Assembly (NCBI GenBank): GCA_009697495.1
Contig: SHUN01000004.1
Location: 1 to 20,589 of the forward strand
Source: Bryobacterales bacterium
GTDB lineage: Bacteria > Acidobacteriota > Terriglobia > Bryobacterales > Bryobacteraceae
Length of the DNA stretch: 20,589 bases
Direction of reading: 5' to 3'
Under the pieces are notes generated by a model that was not told the origin of the DNA, did not search any database, and saw only the letters and a list, made by a program, of their open reading frames with translations. Shown piece after piece: positions 6,813 to 14,537 of this stretch (positions are counted from its first letter, which is position 1; each line of letters starts with the position of its first letter). The position numbers were made by a program, and so were the translations under genes.

Positions 6813-6845
6813 CGCGGGAAATACCCCAACGGAATTTTCCCCGCG
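6813..6845 (-). repeat. Inverted repeat immediately after the rpsK stop
   Basis: On the minus strand CGCGGGGAAA pairs with TTTCCCGCG, nine base pairs with one bulged G, around a 14-nt loop. It begins at the base right after the rpsK TAG. No T-run follows, so it is not a standard intrinsic terminator; it could protect or process the 3' end of the upstream message. Confidence 0.6.
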
Positions 6846-7253
6846 CTAAACGCGGCGCTTTTTCGGCGGCCGGCAGCCGTTGTGCGGTATCGGAGTAACG
6901 TCCCGAATATTTCGCACTTCGATGCCCGCTCCGGACAACGCGCGGATTGCCGACTCGCGCCCCGCGCCAGGCCCGGATACTCGCACTTCCACGGTGCGCA
7001 GCCCGGAATCCTTCGCTTTATTGGCGGCAGTCAGCGAAGCCTGCTGCGCTGCGAACGGCGTCCCCTTGCGGGATCCGCGGAAGCCGAGCGAACCGGAACT
7101 CGACCAAGCCAGCGTATTCCCCATCGGGTCGGTGAACGTGATGATCGTGTTATTGAACGTCGCCTGGACGTGGCAGACGCCCATCGGGACGTGCTTCTTT
7201 TCTTTTTTCTTGAAGTTCTTCTTCTTCGAAGACTTGGCTGGTACTTTGGCCAT
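6846..7253 (-). CDS. rpsK: 30S ribosomal protein S11
   Basis: 135 residues. After a lysine-rich N-terminal stretch (about 7-20) the core runs from [18 protein letters not shown] (25-42) through [11 protein letters not shown] to [23 protein letters not shown] at the C-terminus. It binds 16S rRNA on the platform near the Shine-Dalgarno duplex. The HNG motif with Asn125 is the site that becomes isoaspartate in E. coli. rpsM lies 18 nt upstream. Downstream the expected neighbour rpsD is displaced by a 395-nt structured gap. Length and motifs are otherwise ordinary. Confidence 0.98.
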   Translation of the reverse strand: MAKVPAKSSKKKNFKKKEKKHVPMGVCHVQATFNNTIITFTDPMGNTLAWSSSGSLGFRGSRKGTPFAAQQASLTAANKAKDSGLRTVEVRVSGPGAGRESAIRALSGAGIEVRNIRDVTPIPHNGCRPPKKRRV

Positions 7254-7271
7254 ATTCTCGCGTCTCTTCTC

Positions 7272-7655
7272 TTATTTCACGCCAGGTTTTTTCTTGTTAG
7301 TAACCGTGCCCTTGCGCGGTCCCTTGCGGGTGCGGGCATTGGTGTGTGTGCGCTGGCCACGGGCGGGCAGTCCGCGGCGATGCCGCAGTCCGCGGTAGGA
7401 ACCCATTTCCATCAGCCGCTTTATGTTTAGCGAAATTTCCTTGCGGAGATCGCCTTCCACAGATCCTTCGGATTCAATCAATGTGCGGATCTTGTTTACT
7501 TCTTCTTCGGTCAAATCCGCGATCTTCTTATCCGCATTCACACCGGTGCGGTAGAGTATCGACTTCGACCGTGTCCGGCCGATGCCGTAAATGTAGGTTA
7601 ATCCGATTTCCGCGCGTTTGCGTGCGGGCAGATCAACACCGGAAATACGTGCCAT
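7272..7655 (-). CDS. rpsM: 30S ribosomal protein S13
   Basis: 127 residues starting [22 protein letters not shown]. It sits in the 30S head and contacts L5 (bridge B1b) and P-site tRNA. The helix-two-turn-helix region is followed by the basic signature [20 protein letters not shown] (about 88-107) and a lysine-rich tail that reaches the P site. The 58-nt spacer after rpmJ contains four AGGA repeats; the last, inside GAGGA about 8 nt before the ATG, is a good ribosome-binding site. In E. coli S4 binds the rpsM leader, but I see no convincing pseudoknot in this short spacer. Confidence 0.98.
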   Translation of the reverse strand: MARISGVDLPARKRAEIGLTYIYGIGRTRSKSILYRTGVNADKKIADLTEEEVNKIRTLIESEGSVEGDLRKEISLNIKRLMEMGSYRGLRHRRGLPARGQRTHTNARTRKGPRKGTVTNKKKPGVK

Positions 7656-7713
7656 GTGCTAGTCCTCGTCCTGTTCTTTCCTGATCCTGTTTATTTCTTT
7701 GCGGCGCGCGAGA

Positions 7714-7827
7714 CTAGCCCTGACGCTGCTTATGCTTCGGGATGACGCAAATCACACGGACGACGCCCGCCCGATTAATGATCTTGCACTTAACGCAAAT
7801 TTTCTTGACCGATGCCCGTACTTTCAT
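7714..7827 (-). CDS. rpmJ: 50S ribosomal protein L36, zinc-binding form
   Basis: A 37-residue gene, the expected length. It reads [15 protein letters not shown] and ends with [10 protein letters not shown]. Cys11, Cys14, Cys27 and His32 form the C-type zinc site. L36 is a small zinc-ribbon protein that stabilises 23S rRNA near the base of the L7/L12 stalk. The ATG at 7827 follows GAGGAA at good spacing, and the TAG is at 7714-7716. It sits between infA and rpsM, the normal bacterial order. Confidence 0.97.
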   Translation of the reverse strand: MKVRASVKKICVKCKIINRAGVVRVICVIPKHKQRQG

Positions 7828-7870
7828 AACTTCCTCGTATGTTCCTAAGCTTGAAAATTCTCTGCCGCCA

Positions 7871-8086
7871 CTACCGGCCCGGGACGACGCTGACGATTCG
7901 CCCGCGCGTTGGATCCTGCTCCGAAACCGATACCATCACCGGATCTCCCGGCCGCAATCGAACAAAATTCACTTCTTTTACCCCTGCCGCGTGCGCCAGA
8001 ATCTGCCGCTTGCTGCCGGTCAATTCCAATCGGATGAGTGCCTGCGGCAATAACTCCACCACCACAGCCTCCACCGGTTCTGCCAT
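7871..8086 (-). CDS. infA: Translation initiation factor IF-1
   Basis: 71 residues, the standard size, with the S1/OB fold. Landmarks are [14 protein letters not shown] (9-22), ILAHAAG (29-35), NFVRLRPGD (40-48) and DPTRGRIV (58-65). IF-1 occupies the 30S A site with IF-2 and IF-3 during initiation. The N-terminus (MAEPVEAV) and the loop GVKEVNF, where many IF-1 proteins have a Lys/Arg-rich KMRKNF, differ from the common form. GGGAG precedes the ATG at good spacing. It lies 15 nt after map and 43 nt before rpmJ. Identification is firm but the sequence is relatively divergent. Confidence 0.95.
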   Translation of the reverse strand: MAEPVEAVVVELLPQALIRLELTGSKRQILAHAAGVKEVNFVRLRPGDPVMVSVSEQDPTRGRIVSVVPGR

Positions 8087-8101
8087 CCTGTGCTCCCAAG
8101 T

Positions 8102-8872
8102 TCATGGCCGCGTTAACACCCATGGACCATCTTTCGTCACTGCCACACAATGTTCAAAATGCGCCGATGCTGACCCATCTTGGCTCACTGCCGTCCATCG
8201 GTCAGACAATACTTTCGATCCCGCCTTGCCGAGGTTGACCATCGGCTCAATCGCCAGGACCATCCCCTCTTTCAGCCGTGGATTTTCATTGTTCTTGTCT
8301 ACGTAGTTCGGAACCTGCGGCTCTTCATGCAACGCCGTGCCAATTCCGTGGCCCACGAACTCACGCACGATCGAATACCCATTCGTCTCGACGTACTTTT
8401 GCACCGTCGAGCAGATATCAAAGAGCCGATTGCCTTCCCGCATTTTATCGATTGCCAGCTCAAGTGAGTCTTTTGTCACGTCCAAAAGATGCTGCAATGA
8501 AGCCGAGATCTGGCCCACCGGAACCGTAATCGCCGAATCGCCAAAATAACCGTCGAGCTGCACACCCGTGTCGATCGAAATGATATCGCCTTTTTTCAGG
8601 GGGTTCTTCGTCGAAGGCATGCCGTGGACAATCTGTTCATTGACCGAGGTGCAAAGCACGAAAGGATACCGGTTGCCAGCCGTGGCCGAGTAGTAACCCT
8701 TGAAGGCGGGACGGGCACCGGCGTCGGCGATCATCTTCGCCGCCGCGTTCTCCAGCTCCATCGTCGTTACACCTTCGGAAACCATCTCCGCCACAGAATG
8801 CAAAACTTGATACACGAGTAGCCCGCTACGCCGCATCTTTTCGAGTTCCGCCGGGCTTTTCCGGATAATCAT
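8102..8872 (-). CDS. map: Methionine aminopeptidase, type I
   Basis: 256 residues from the ATG at 8872. An earlier in-frame start would lie inside adk and add 18 non-conserved residues, while MIIRKSPAELEKM is the usual beginning. It removes the initiator methionine from nascent proteins. All metal and catalytic residues are visible: His83 (HGMP), Asp101, Asp112, His175 (GHGIG), Glu209 (IEPM) and Glu240. No N-terminal zinc-finger extension is present, so it is the short type Ia form. The start overlaps the adk stop by four bases (ATGA), with AAAGG just upstream, indicating translational coupling. Confidence 0.98.
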   Translation of the reverse strand: MIIRKSPAELEKMRRSGLLVYQVLHSVAEMVSEGVTTMELENAAAKMIADAGARPAFKGYYSATAGNRYPFVLCTSVNEQIVHGMPSTKNPLKKGDIISIDTGVQLDGYFGDSAITVPVGQISASLQHLLDVTKDSLELAIDKMREGNRLFDICSTVQKYVETNGYSIVREFVGHGIGTALHEEPQVPNYVDKNNENPRLKEGMVLAIEPMVNLGKAGSKVLSDRWTAVSQDGSASAHFEHCVAVTKDGPWVLTRP

Positions 8873-9606
8873 TCTGCCTTTGTACTTTTCTTTGCAATCG
8901 AACCACCGATACGGTCCAACCGCCAAACAATCCGGTCCGCTACACTTTCCGGATCCATCTCACCACAATCGATCGCCTCTACCAGCACTCCATGCTTTCG
9001 TAGCGTCTCCGCCACTGGCCAGGTCTGCGACTGGTATGTCTGCAACCGCTGCAAAACCACTTCTTCCTGATCATCGGCCCGAATCGTCAAAGCCGCGCCG
9101 TCGTCATCGCAAAATCCGGCTGCTTTCGTCGGACTCGACTCCAAATGGTAGATGGCGCCGCAGGCGGGACACATACGGCGACCGGTAAGCCGCCTCAATA
9201 TTTCATTATACTCCACCCAAAGGTGGATCAAGACTGGGCGAAACGGCCGACCCTCAAACCACTGGGCCAAACCCTCCGCCTGGGGTATCGTTCGCGGGAA
9301 CCCGTCAAGCAAGTATCCGTTCTCACAGTCCGGCCACCCAAGGCGGTCCCAAACCATGCGGCTTACCAGATCATCCGGTGCCAATTTGCCCGAAGCCAGA
9401 ATGCTCTGCATCTCCAGGCCCAGTGGCGTTTTCCGCGCGAGCTGCTCCCTCAGCAAGTCTCCCGTGGCCAGATGCGGCCAGCCGGTTAGCTGGGTGAGCA
9501 TCTTGCCCGTGGTTCCCTTGCCGGAACCCGGTGCGCCGAACAGCATCACCGCCAAGGGTCTCTGGGGAGCAGGTTTGCTGGCGATATCGGCGTTATCAGT
9601 TGTCAA
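8869..9606 (-). CDS. adk: Adenylate kinase, zinc LID form
   Basis: 245 residues, beginning on a TTG preceded by GGAAG at 8 nt. An in-frame stop lies just upstream, so no earlier start exists. It interconverts ATP + AMP and 2 ADP. The P-loop GAPGSGKGT is at 24-32 and DGFPRT at 101-106. The long-type LID carries Cys146, Cys149, Cys166 and Asp169, the same Cys3Asp zinc set as in Bacillus. RADDQEEVVLQRL follows at 176-188. The first 17 residues are an unusual polar extension; TTG at codon 18 could give a shorter protein starting right before the first strand, but it lacks a visible ribosome-binding site. It lies between secY and map. Confidence 0.97.
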   Translation of the reverse strand: MTTDNADIASKPAPQRPLAVMLFGAPGSGKGTTGKMLTQLTGWPHLATGDLLREQLARKTPLGLEMQSILASGKLAPDDLVSRMVWDRLGWPDCENGYLLDGFPRTIPQAEGLAQWFEGRPFRPVLIHLWVEYNEILRRLTGRRMCPACGAIYHLESSPTKAAGFCDDDGAALTIRADDQEEVVLQRLQTYQSQTWPVAETLRKHGVLVEAIDCGEMDPESVADRIVWRLDRIGGSIAKKSTKAE

Positions 9607-9630
9607 AGATCTAACTTCCGGAGGAAATTA

Positions 9631-11022
9631 TCAGGAACTTCGGCGTCCGCGGATCCGGCCCGCCCGAGGTGTGAACCCTTCATAATGGCGCATGATCAAT
9701 TGCGCTTCAATCTGGTTCACCGTGTCCATAGCCACACCGACCACAATCAGCAGGCTGGTGCCGCCAAAGTAAAAGTTAACCCCTAATCCATCCAAAATGA
9801 ACCGGGGAAAATGCGCGTCAATCCAGTTGCCCAGCAGCGGCAGATGCTGCAGCTTCACGCCACTAATCATCATCTCCGGGAGCAGACTCAGGATTGCCAG
9901 GTACAGCCCCCCGACCACGGTGATCTTCGTGAGCACTTTATTCATGTAATCCGACGTGTTCTTTCCAGGCCGAATGCCGGGGATGAACCCGCCGTACTTA
10001 CGCATATTGTCAGCCGCTTCGTTCGGATTAAAGATAATCGAAACGTAGAAGAAACAGAAGAAGATGATCAGTGCGACAAACGCCAAGAGATACAACGGTT
10101 CGGCATGTTGAATGGATCGCAACATGGCCGATAAGTACGGATTGTCGCGAATCCAGGCGACCTGCGTCAGCGTTTGCGGAAACGTCAATAGCGAACTGGC
10201 GAAGATTACGGGGATCACGCCGCCGGCGTTGACCTTCATCGGAAGGTGCGTCGATTGTCCGCCCATCATCTTGCGACCAACGACTCGCTTGGCGTACTGC
10301 ACTGGAATCCGGCGTTCGCCGCGCTCCACCAGGACGATCAATCCGATAACCCCTACCATCACGGCCGCGATGATCAGGACCTGTAAAAGATTCCACTCCC
10401 GCGTCAGGAACGCCTTCTGATAAATGCTGTACATCGCCGACGGTAAGCCAACCACGATGCCGGTGAATATGATCAACGACATGCCGTTACCGATGCCGCG
10501 TTCGGTGATCTGTTCGCCCAGCCACATGATGAATGCGGTGCCGGTCGTCAACGAGATCATCGTCATCAATATGAAGCCAATGCCCGGATTCACGACGAAG
10601 TTCCCCTGCGACTGCAGCGCGGTGGCGATAGTGAAGGACTGCACCAGCGCCAGCATCACCGTCAGATATCGCGTATATTGCGTGATTTTCCGTCGGCCAA
10701 GCTCTCCTTCTTTTGAAAGCTTCTCCAGCGTCGGCACTACGATCGTCATGAGTTGCAAAATGATCGAACTCGTAATGTAGGGCATGATGCCCAACGCGAA
10801 TACAGTCAACCGGCGGAACATACCGCCGCTGAACAAGTCAAAGAACCCAAGCAGCGTGCCTTGGTTCTGCCGGAAAAATTCTTCCAGGCGGTCGGCGTCG
10901 ATGCCCGGGGTCGGGATATGCCCGCCCAAGCGATAGATCGCCAACATCGCCAGCGTGAAGAGAATCCGGTATCGCAGGTCCGGAATCCGGAATGCGTTCG
11001 CCACTGCTTCAAGGAACTTCAT
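9631..11022 (-). CDS. secY: Preprotein translocase subunit SecY
   Basis: 463 residues with ten hydrophobic segments, forming the channel of the SecYEG translocon in the inner membrane. The first helix (about 19-36) precedes HIPTPGID. The plug region reads LLGFFDLFSGGMFRRLTVFALGIMPYI around 57-83. The cytoplasmic loop needed for SecA and ribosome contact contains NPNEAADNMRKYGGFIPGIRPG. The C-terminus is MRHYEGFTPRAGRIRGRRSS, with a basic tail. It stands between rplO and adk, the standard position, so translocon and ribosome synthesis are coupled. Length and motifs are normal. Confidence 0.98.
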   Translation of the reverse strand: MKFLEAVANAFRIPDLRYRILFTLAMLAIYRLGGHIPTPGIDADRLEEFFRQNQGTLLGFFDLFSGGMFRRLTVFALGIMPYITSSIILQLMTIVVPTLEKLSKEGELGRRKITQYTRYLTVMLALVQSFTIATALQSQGNFVVNPGIGFILMTMISLTTGTAFIMWLGEQITERGIGNGMSLIIFTGIVVGLPSAMYSIYQKAFLTREWNLLQVLIIAAVMVGVIGLIVLVERGERRIPVQYAKRVVGRKMMGGQSTHLPMKVNAGGVIPVIFASSLLTFPQTLTQVAWIRDNPYLSAMLRSIQHAEPLYLLAFVALIIFFCFFYVSIIFNPNEAADNMRKYGGFIPGIRPGKNTSDYMNKVLTKITVVGGLYLAILSLLPEMMISGVKLQHLPLLGNWIDAHFPRFILDGLGVNFYFGGTSLLIVVGVAMDTVNQIEAQLIMRHYEGFTPRAGRIRGRRSS

Positions 11023-11061
11023 GCCAATCCTTTTTCGTGGAGGTGCACTGCCACGCGAATC

Positions 11062-11532
11062 CTATTGTTCCTTCGGTTTGCGGGTCGCCGGAGTGATGAC
11101 AACCACGGTCCCGCCGGCCTTTTCAATCTTCTCTTTCGCCGCGGCGGAGAAGTGATGAGCCGTGACGGTAATTGCTCGGGTGATGTCCCCGTTAGCCAAA
11201 ACCTTCAAACCGTCTTCCAATTTCTTGATCACGCCCGCCGCCATCAGCGACTGAACGTCAAAACTATCGCCCGCCAAATCGTTCAAAGTGGCGACATTCA
11301 CGATGGCGTACGTCGTCTTGAACATCGCGTTCGAAAATCCGCGCTTCGGCAAACGGCGATGCAGCGGCATCTGTCCGCCTTCAAAACCGCGCATACGCGA
11401 ATATCCGCTGATGGACTTCGCGCCTTTGGCGCCGCGGCCGGCAAACTTGCCGCGGCCGGTACCCATGCCCTGGCCCAGACGGCGTTTGTTTTTTACTTGC
11501 CCTTTTGGGGGCCTGATTTCACTGAGATTCAT
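11062..11532 (-). CDS. rplO: 50S ribosomal protein L15
   Basis: 156 residues. The N-terminus MNLSEIRPPKG leads into the Gly/Arg/Lys-rich extension GQGMGTGRGKFAGRGAKGAKS (about 21-41), which threads into 23S rRNA. The globular part follows, with GGQMPLHRRLPKRGFSN and a C-terminal VTAHHFSAAAKEKIEKAGGTVVVI. L15 is a late-assembly protein of the large subunit. rpmD lies 14 nt upstream and secY 39 nt downstream. Nothing unusual. Confidence 0.98.
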   Translation of the reverse strand: MNLSEIRPPKGQVKNKRRLGQGMGTGRGKFAGRGAKGAKSISGYSRMRGFEGGQMPLHRRLPKRGFSNAMFKTTYAIVNVATLNDLAGDSFDVQSLMAAGVIKKLEDGLKVLANGDITRAITVTAHHFSAAAKEKIEKAGGTVVVITPATRKPKEQ

Positions 11533-11546
11533 CGCGTTTTACCCTG

Positions 11547-11732
11547 TTACTCAACGATCCGCAGCAGATGCGGAACCTTTAATACCATACCGCGAAAGCC
11601 AGGCGTATCCGGTCGTTCCGCGATTCGATTGAGCTTCTTCAAGCCCAGCGCCAGAACGATCCGCTTGTGCGCCATGGGCGTGCAAATCGTGCTGCGATAC
11701 AATTGAATTTTGATCGTTTTCCCGGTCATCAT
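11547..11732 (-). CDS. rpmD: 50S ribosomal protein L30
   Basis: 61 residues, the usual bacterial size. The core TIKIQLYRSTICTPMAHKRIVLALGLKKLNR is typical, with the ferredoxin-like fold's basic turn and the C-terminal GMVLKVPHLLRIVE. The start codon overlaps the rpsE stop by one base (TAATG), so translation is probably coupled. A second ATG directly follows the first and either could be used. L30 binds 23S rRNA domain II/V. Confidence 0.96.
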   Translation of the reverse strand: MMTGKTIKIQLYRSTICTPMAHKRIVLALGLKKLNRIAERPDTPGFRGMVLKVPHLLRIVE

Positions 11733-12241
11733 TACATCCGCTCCGGCAAAATGCCGCGCATTTCCGCCACTTCGGCCCTATCCCGCAACTGTTCCAGAGC
11801 GGCGATCGTGGCCTTGACGACGTTGTGAGGATTGTGCGTCCCCAAAGACTTGGTCAACACGTTCTGAATGCCGACGGCTTCAATCACCGCCCGCACCGGT
11901 CCGCCGGCGATGACGCCCGTTCCTTGCGGCGCGGGCTTCAGCAATACCTGGCCCGCTCCGAACCGGCCCAACACCGAGTGCGGAATCGTCGTGCCAAGCA
12001 CGTTAATTCTGCGCAAATTCTTCTTCGCCGCTTCAATGCCCTTCTTGATCGCGGCCGGCACTTCCTTGGCCTTCCCCGTCCCGAAGCCGACGATCTTGTT
12101 GCCCGGATCTCCAATCACAACCAGAGCCGAAAAGCTCAGGTTCTTACCGCCTTTCACCACTTTGGTGACGCGGTTAATGGAGACGACCTGCTCTTTGAGT
12201 CCGGATGTCGGTTCCACGCGCTTAATTACAGTAGCTGGCAT
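11732..12241 (-). CDS. rpsE: 30S ribosomal protein S5
   Basis: 169 residues. The double-stranded RNA-binding-like N-terminal domain shows [28 protein letters not shown] (about 18-45) and [14 protein letters not shown] (52-65). The C-terminal domain includes [25 protein letters not shown] and the [19 protein letters not shown] segment. S5 lies at the mRNA entry channel with S3 and S4 and affects decoding accuracy and helicase activity. rplR is 18 nt upstream; rpmD overlaps by one base downstream. Confidence 0.98.
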   Translation of the reverse strand: MPATVIKRVEPTSGLKEQVVSINRVTKVVKGGKNLSFSALVVIGDPGNKIVGFGTGKAKEVPAAIKKGIEAAKKNLRRINVLGTTIPHSVLGRFGAGQVLLKPAPQGTGVIAGGPVRAVIEAVGIQNVLTKSLGTHNPHNVVKATIAALEQLRDRAEVAEMRGILPERM

Positions 12242-12259
12242 GAATGCGTAATCTCCCGA

Positions 12260-12616
12260 TTAAAACTGCAGCCCGGCTTCACGCGCGGCATCCGCCAGCG
12301 CCTTCACCCGGCCATGGTACAGGAATCCGCCGCGGTCGAATACCACAGCACTGATCCCCTTCTCTTTGGCCCGTTCCGCGACCAGTTTCCCGATCGTCGT
12401 TGCTCCGGCCACATTACCGCCGTTCGCCGCGCCCTTTTCCGCAGTTGAAGCGGAGACAAGCGTCGTACCCGAACGGTCGTCGATAACTTGCGCGTAAATA
12501 TGCTTAATGGAACGAAAGACCGCCAAACGGGGCCTGGCTGCCGTCCCGGACATCTTCTTGCGGATCCGTAAATGAATCCGGCGGCGGACTTCGTCGCGAT
12601 TGACTTGTTTAACCAT
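12260..12616 (-). CDS. rplR: 50S ribosomal protein L18
   Basis: 118 residues. The basic N-terminus ([20 protein letters not shown]) precedes the 5S rRNA-binding core [21 protein letters not shown] and [28 protein letters not shown]. With L5 it forms the 5S rRNP of the central protuberance. rplF lies 27 nt upstream. Length and motifs are standard. Confidence 0.98.
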   Translation of the reverse strand: MVKQVNRDEVRRRIHLRIRKKMSGTAARPRLAVFRSIKHIYAQVIDDRSGTTLVSASTAEKGAANGGNVAGATTIGKLVAERAKEKGISAVVFDRGGFLYHGRVKALADAAREAGLQF

Positions 12617-12643
12617 GCGTTTCGATCCTTATCCCTTCCCGGA

Positions 12644-13198
12644 TTACTTACCCTTGCTACTCGCGCCGGACTTACCGGCCTTCTTACGGAGGACTTCGCC
12701 CGTGTAGCGAACACCTTTGTTCTTGTACGGATCCGGTTTTCGCAGAGAACGCATGTTCGCCGCCACCTGACCCAGAACTTGCTTATCGAATCCGGTCAGA
12801 ACCAGATGCGTATTCTTCTCCACCTTGGCTTCCACGCCCGGAGGCAACAGGAATTCGATGTTGTGCGAATACCCCAATGTGAAGTGAACCGTTTCCTTGC
12901 CCTTGGTCTCGGCGCGGAAACCGACGCCCACAATGTCCAACTCCCGCGTGTATCCAGCGCTAACGCCCTGCACCGCGTTTGCCGCTAGCGCGCGCGTCAG
13001 ACCGTGGAGAGCCTTGTAGGAGTCGTTCTCCCGCCTGACATCCAGCACCGCGCCGTTCTGCTCGATCACAATGCCCGCAGGCACCGGCACCGTCAGCTTG
13101 CCCTTCGGGCCTTCGACATGCATCCGCCCGGGCGTCGCATCAATCTTGATCTTGACCCCAGCGGGTAGCGGGATCGGTTTTTTTCCAATTCTCGACAT
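12644..13198 (-). CDS. rplF: 50S ribosomal protein L6
   Basis: 184 residues. It begins [17 protein letters not shown] and has the family's duplicated alpha/beta fold. [60 protein letters not shown] (about 107-165) includes the conserved RNA-contact region [10 protein letters not shown] basic tail rich in Lys and Ser ends the protein. L6 sits near the sarcin-ricin loop and the GTPase centre. The 96-nt spacer on the rpsH side is among the longer ones here and contains small hairpins. Confidence 0.98.
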   Translation of the reverse strand: MSRIGKKPIPLPAGVKIKIDATPGRMHVEGPKGKLTVPVPAGIVIEQNGAVLDVRRENDSYKALHGLTRALAANAVQGVSAGYTRELDIVGVGFRAETKGKETVHFTLGYSHNIEFLLPPGVEAKVEKNTHLVLTGFDKQVLGQVAANMRSLRKPDPYKNKGVRYTGEVLRKKAGKSGASSKGK

Positions 13199-13233
13199 CG
13201 TTTTTTCCTTACGGTTCTCGCTACTCGCGTCTG

Positions 13234-13305
13234 GGGGTTCGCCCCGCGCGGCTTCGCCGATTCTTTTGACAACAAAGCTTCTATTTTTCGGTGTTTACCA
13301 CACCG
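13234..13305 (-). repeat. Three small inverted repeats from the rpsH stop into the rpsH-rplF spacer
   Basis: Minus strand: CGGTGT-GGTAA-ACACCG (13305-13289) carries the rpsH stop codon in its loop. CGGC-GAA-GCCG (13259-13249) and GGGG-CGAA-CCCC (13245-13234) follow. The stems are short and could be chance in GC-rich DNA, but they cluster in one of the longer spacers. Confidence 0.4.
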
Positions 13306-13690
13306 AACACAAGAGCTCGCCGCCGATTCCCTGTTTGCGCGCCGTCCGTCCCGTCATCACGCCACTCGGCGTCGTGAGGATGTTAATCCCCATTCCGCCC
13401 AGCACGCGAGGAATCTCCTTGCTCGCCACGTATACGCGGCGGCCGGGCTTAGATTCCCGCTCCAGGCGAGAAATCACCGGCGTGTTATTCGGGTTGTACT
13501 TCAGGTAGATTTTGATGACTCGCTTGGAGCCCTCATCCCCCTGCTTGTAATTCAGGACGTAGCCCTCTTCTTTGAGGATCCGTGCAATTTCGAGTTTCAA
13601 CTTCGAGCCAGGCACATCCACTTTTGGGTGCCGCGCCTGCATCGCGTTCCGGATCCGCGTGAGCATATCTGCGATGGGATCGCTAACCAT
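13295..13690 (-). CDS. rpsH: 30S ribosomal protein S8
   Basis: 131 residues starting [16 protein letters not shown]. The C-terminal RNA-binding signature [33 protein letters not shown] is intact. S8 binds helix 21 of 16S rRNA and, in E. coli, represses the spc operon by binding its own mRNA near rplE. The TAA lies in the 5-nt loop of a perfect 6-bp hairpin (13289-13305). rpsN is 48 nt upstream. Confidence 0.98.
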   Translation of the reverse strand: MVSDPIADMLTRIRNAMQARHPKVDVPGSKLKLEIARILKEEGYVLNYKQGDEGSKRVIKIYLKYNPNNTPVISRLERESKPGRRVYVASKEIPRVLGGMGINILTTPSGVMTGRTARKQGIGGELLCSVW

Positions 13691-13738
13691 TGTCGATTCC
13701 CCTTCCTTCGTGATTCCCTAAACTTTCCACGCTCGCCA

Positions 13739-13948
13739 CTACCAGCTGGCCTTGATCACGCCCGGGATCTCTCCGGCGAGCGCCAGTTTGCGGAAACAGA
13801 TGCGGCAAAGCCCGAACTTGCGAATGTATGCCCGCGGACGTCCGCAGCGGAAGCAGCGGTTGCGTAGCCGGACGCCGGCCTTCTGAACGCCCTTTTCTTT
13901 CAGAGCCTTCAGCTTCAGGTCCTTGGCGATTTTGGCGGTTGTGGCCAT
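13739..13948 (-). CDS. rpsN: 30S ribosomal protein S14, short zinc form
   Basis: 69 residues. Cys32 and Cys35 ([11 protein letters not shown]) with Cys48 and Cys51 ([10 protein letters not shown]) form the zinc site of the short type-Z S14, not the roughly 100-residue zinc-free form. It is slightly longer than the usual 61 residues because of an N-terminal extension ([18 protein letters not shown]). S14 lies in the 30S head next to S3 and S10. It stands between rplE and rpsH, the ancestral location. Confidence 0.97.
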   Translation of the reverse strand: MATTAKIAKDLKLKALKEKGVQKAGVRLRNRCFRCGRPRAYIRKFGLCRICFRKLALAGEIPGVIKASW

Positions 13949-13973
13949 GTGCGCTTCAAATCCTCTCTTATCG

Positions 13974-14516
13974 TTACTTCGCCGCGAACGGCATACCCAT
14001 CTGTTTCAACAGCGCCAATCCTTCGGCGTCTGTCTTCGCAGTGGTCGTGAAACAGATATTCATGCCCTTGGTCTTCTCAACCTTGTTGTAGTCGATCTCA
14101 GGGAATATCAATTGATCTTTCAAGCCGAGCGTGTAGTTCCCCCGGCCGTCAAACGCCTTCGCCGAAATGCCGCGGAAATCGCGCACACGAGCGAGGGAAA
14201 CGCTCACTAAACGGTCCAAAAATTCGTACATCCGGTCGCCCCGCAGCGTCACCATGCACCCAATGGCCATGTTCTCCCGCAGCTTAAACTGAGCGATCGA
14301 TTTCGTCGCTTTGCATATCACCGGACGCTGCCCCGAAATCTGCCCTAACTCGTTGACTGCGCCGTCCATCAATTTCGGGTTGCCCGTCGCTTCACCCAAA
14401 CCGATGTTCAACGTGATTTTTGCAATCCTCGGAGCGGCCATGATGTTCTTGTACCCGAACTCCTGCATCAGCGCGGGAAGGACGGTCTTCGTGTATTTTT
14501 CTTTTAGCCTGGCCAT
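13974..14516 (-). CDS. rplE: 50S ribosomal protein L5
   Basis: 180 residues. [40 protein letters not shown] matches the N-terminal domain; [43 protein letters not shown] is the conserved centre. The end [30 protein letters not shown] is typical. L5 binds 5S rRNA and bridges to S13 in the 30S head. It lies 25 nt upstream of rpsN and 21 nt after rplX. Confidence 0.98.
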   Translation of the reverse strand: MARLKEKYTKTVLPALMQEFGYKNIMAAPRIAKITLNIGLGEATGNPKLMDGAVNELGQISGQRPVICKATKSIAQFKLRENMAIGCMVTLRGDRMYEFLDRLVSVSLARVRDFRGISAKAFDGRGNYTLGLKDQLIFPEIDYNKVEKTKGMNICFTTTAKTDAEGLALLKQMGMPFAAK

Positions 14517-14537
14517 GATTGATTTCCGTTGTAACTC

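Larger units (their letters stand above)
6451..6845 (-). other. 395-nt structured non-coding gap between rpsK and rpsD
   Basis: No supportable gene lies here. The one minus-strand reading frame of note (6490-6720) starts on a TTG inside a hairpin arm, lacks a ribosome-binding site and resembles nothing known. Read on the minus strand the gap carries a hairpin directly after the rpsK stop, a two-helix element at 6728-6772, two GC-rich hairpins at 6686-6720 and 6655-6683, a promoter-like pair at 6580-6609, a GNRA hairpin at 6554-6571 and a closing stem at 6482-6540. These genes are usually only tens of bases apart, so the length is unusual. A function in termination, processing or S4-dependent control is inferred. 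Confidence 0.7.

Noticed and set aside
8873..8926. 18-residue upstream extension of methionine aminopeptidase
   Set aside because: Lies within adk; the ATG at 8872 has a coupled ATGA overlap and matches the usual N-terminus.
10753..11706. Plus-strand frame of 317 codons opposite secY, rplO and rpmD
   Set aside because: Antisense to conserved genes, no ribosome-binding site or recognisable domain.
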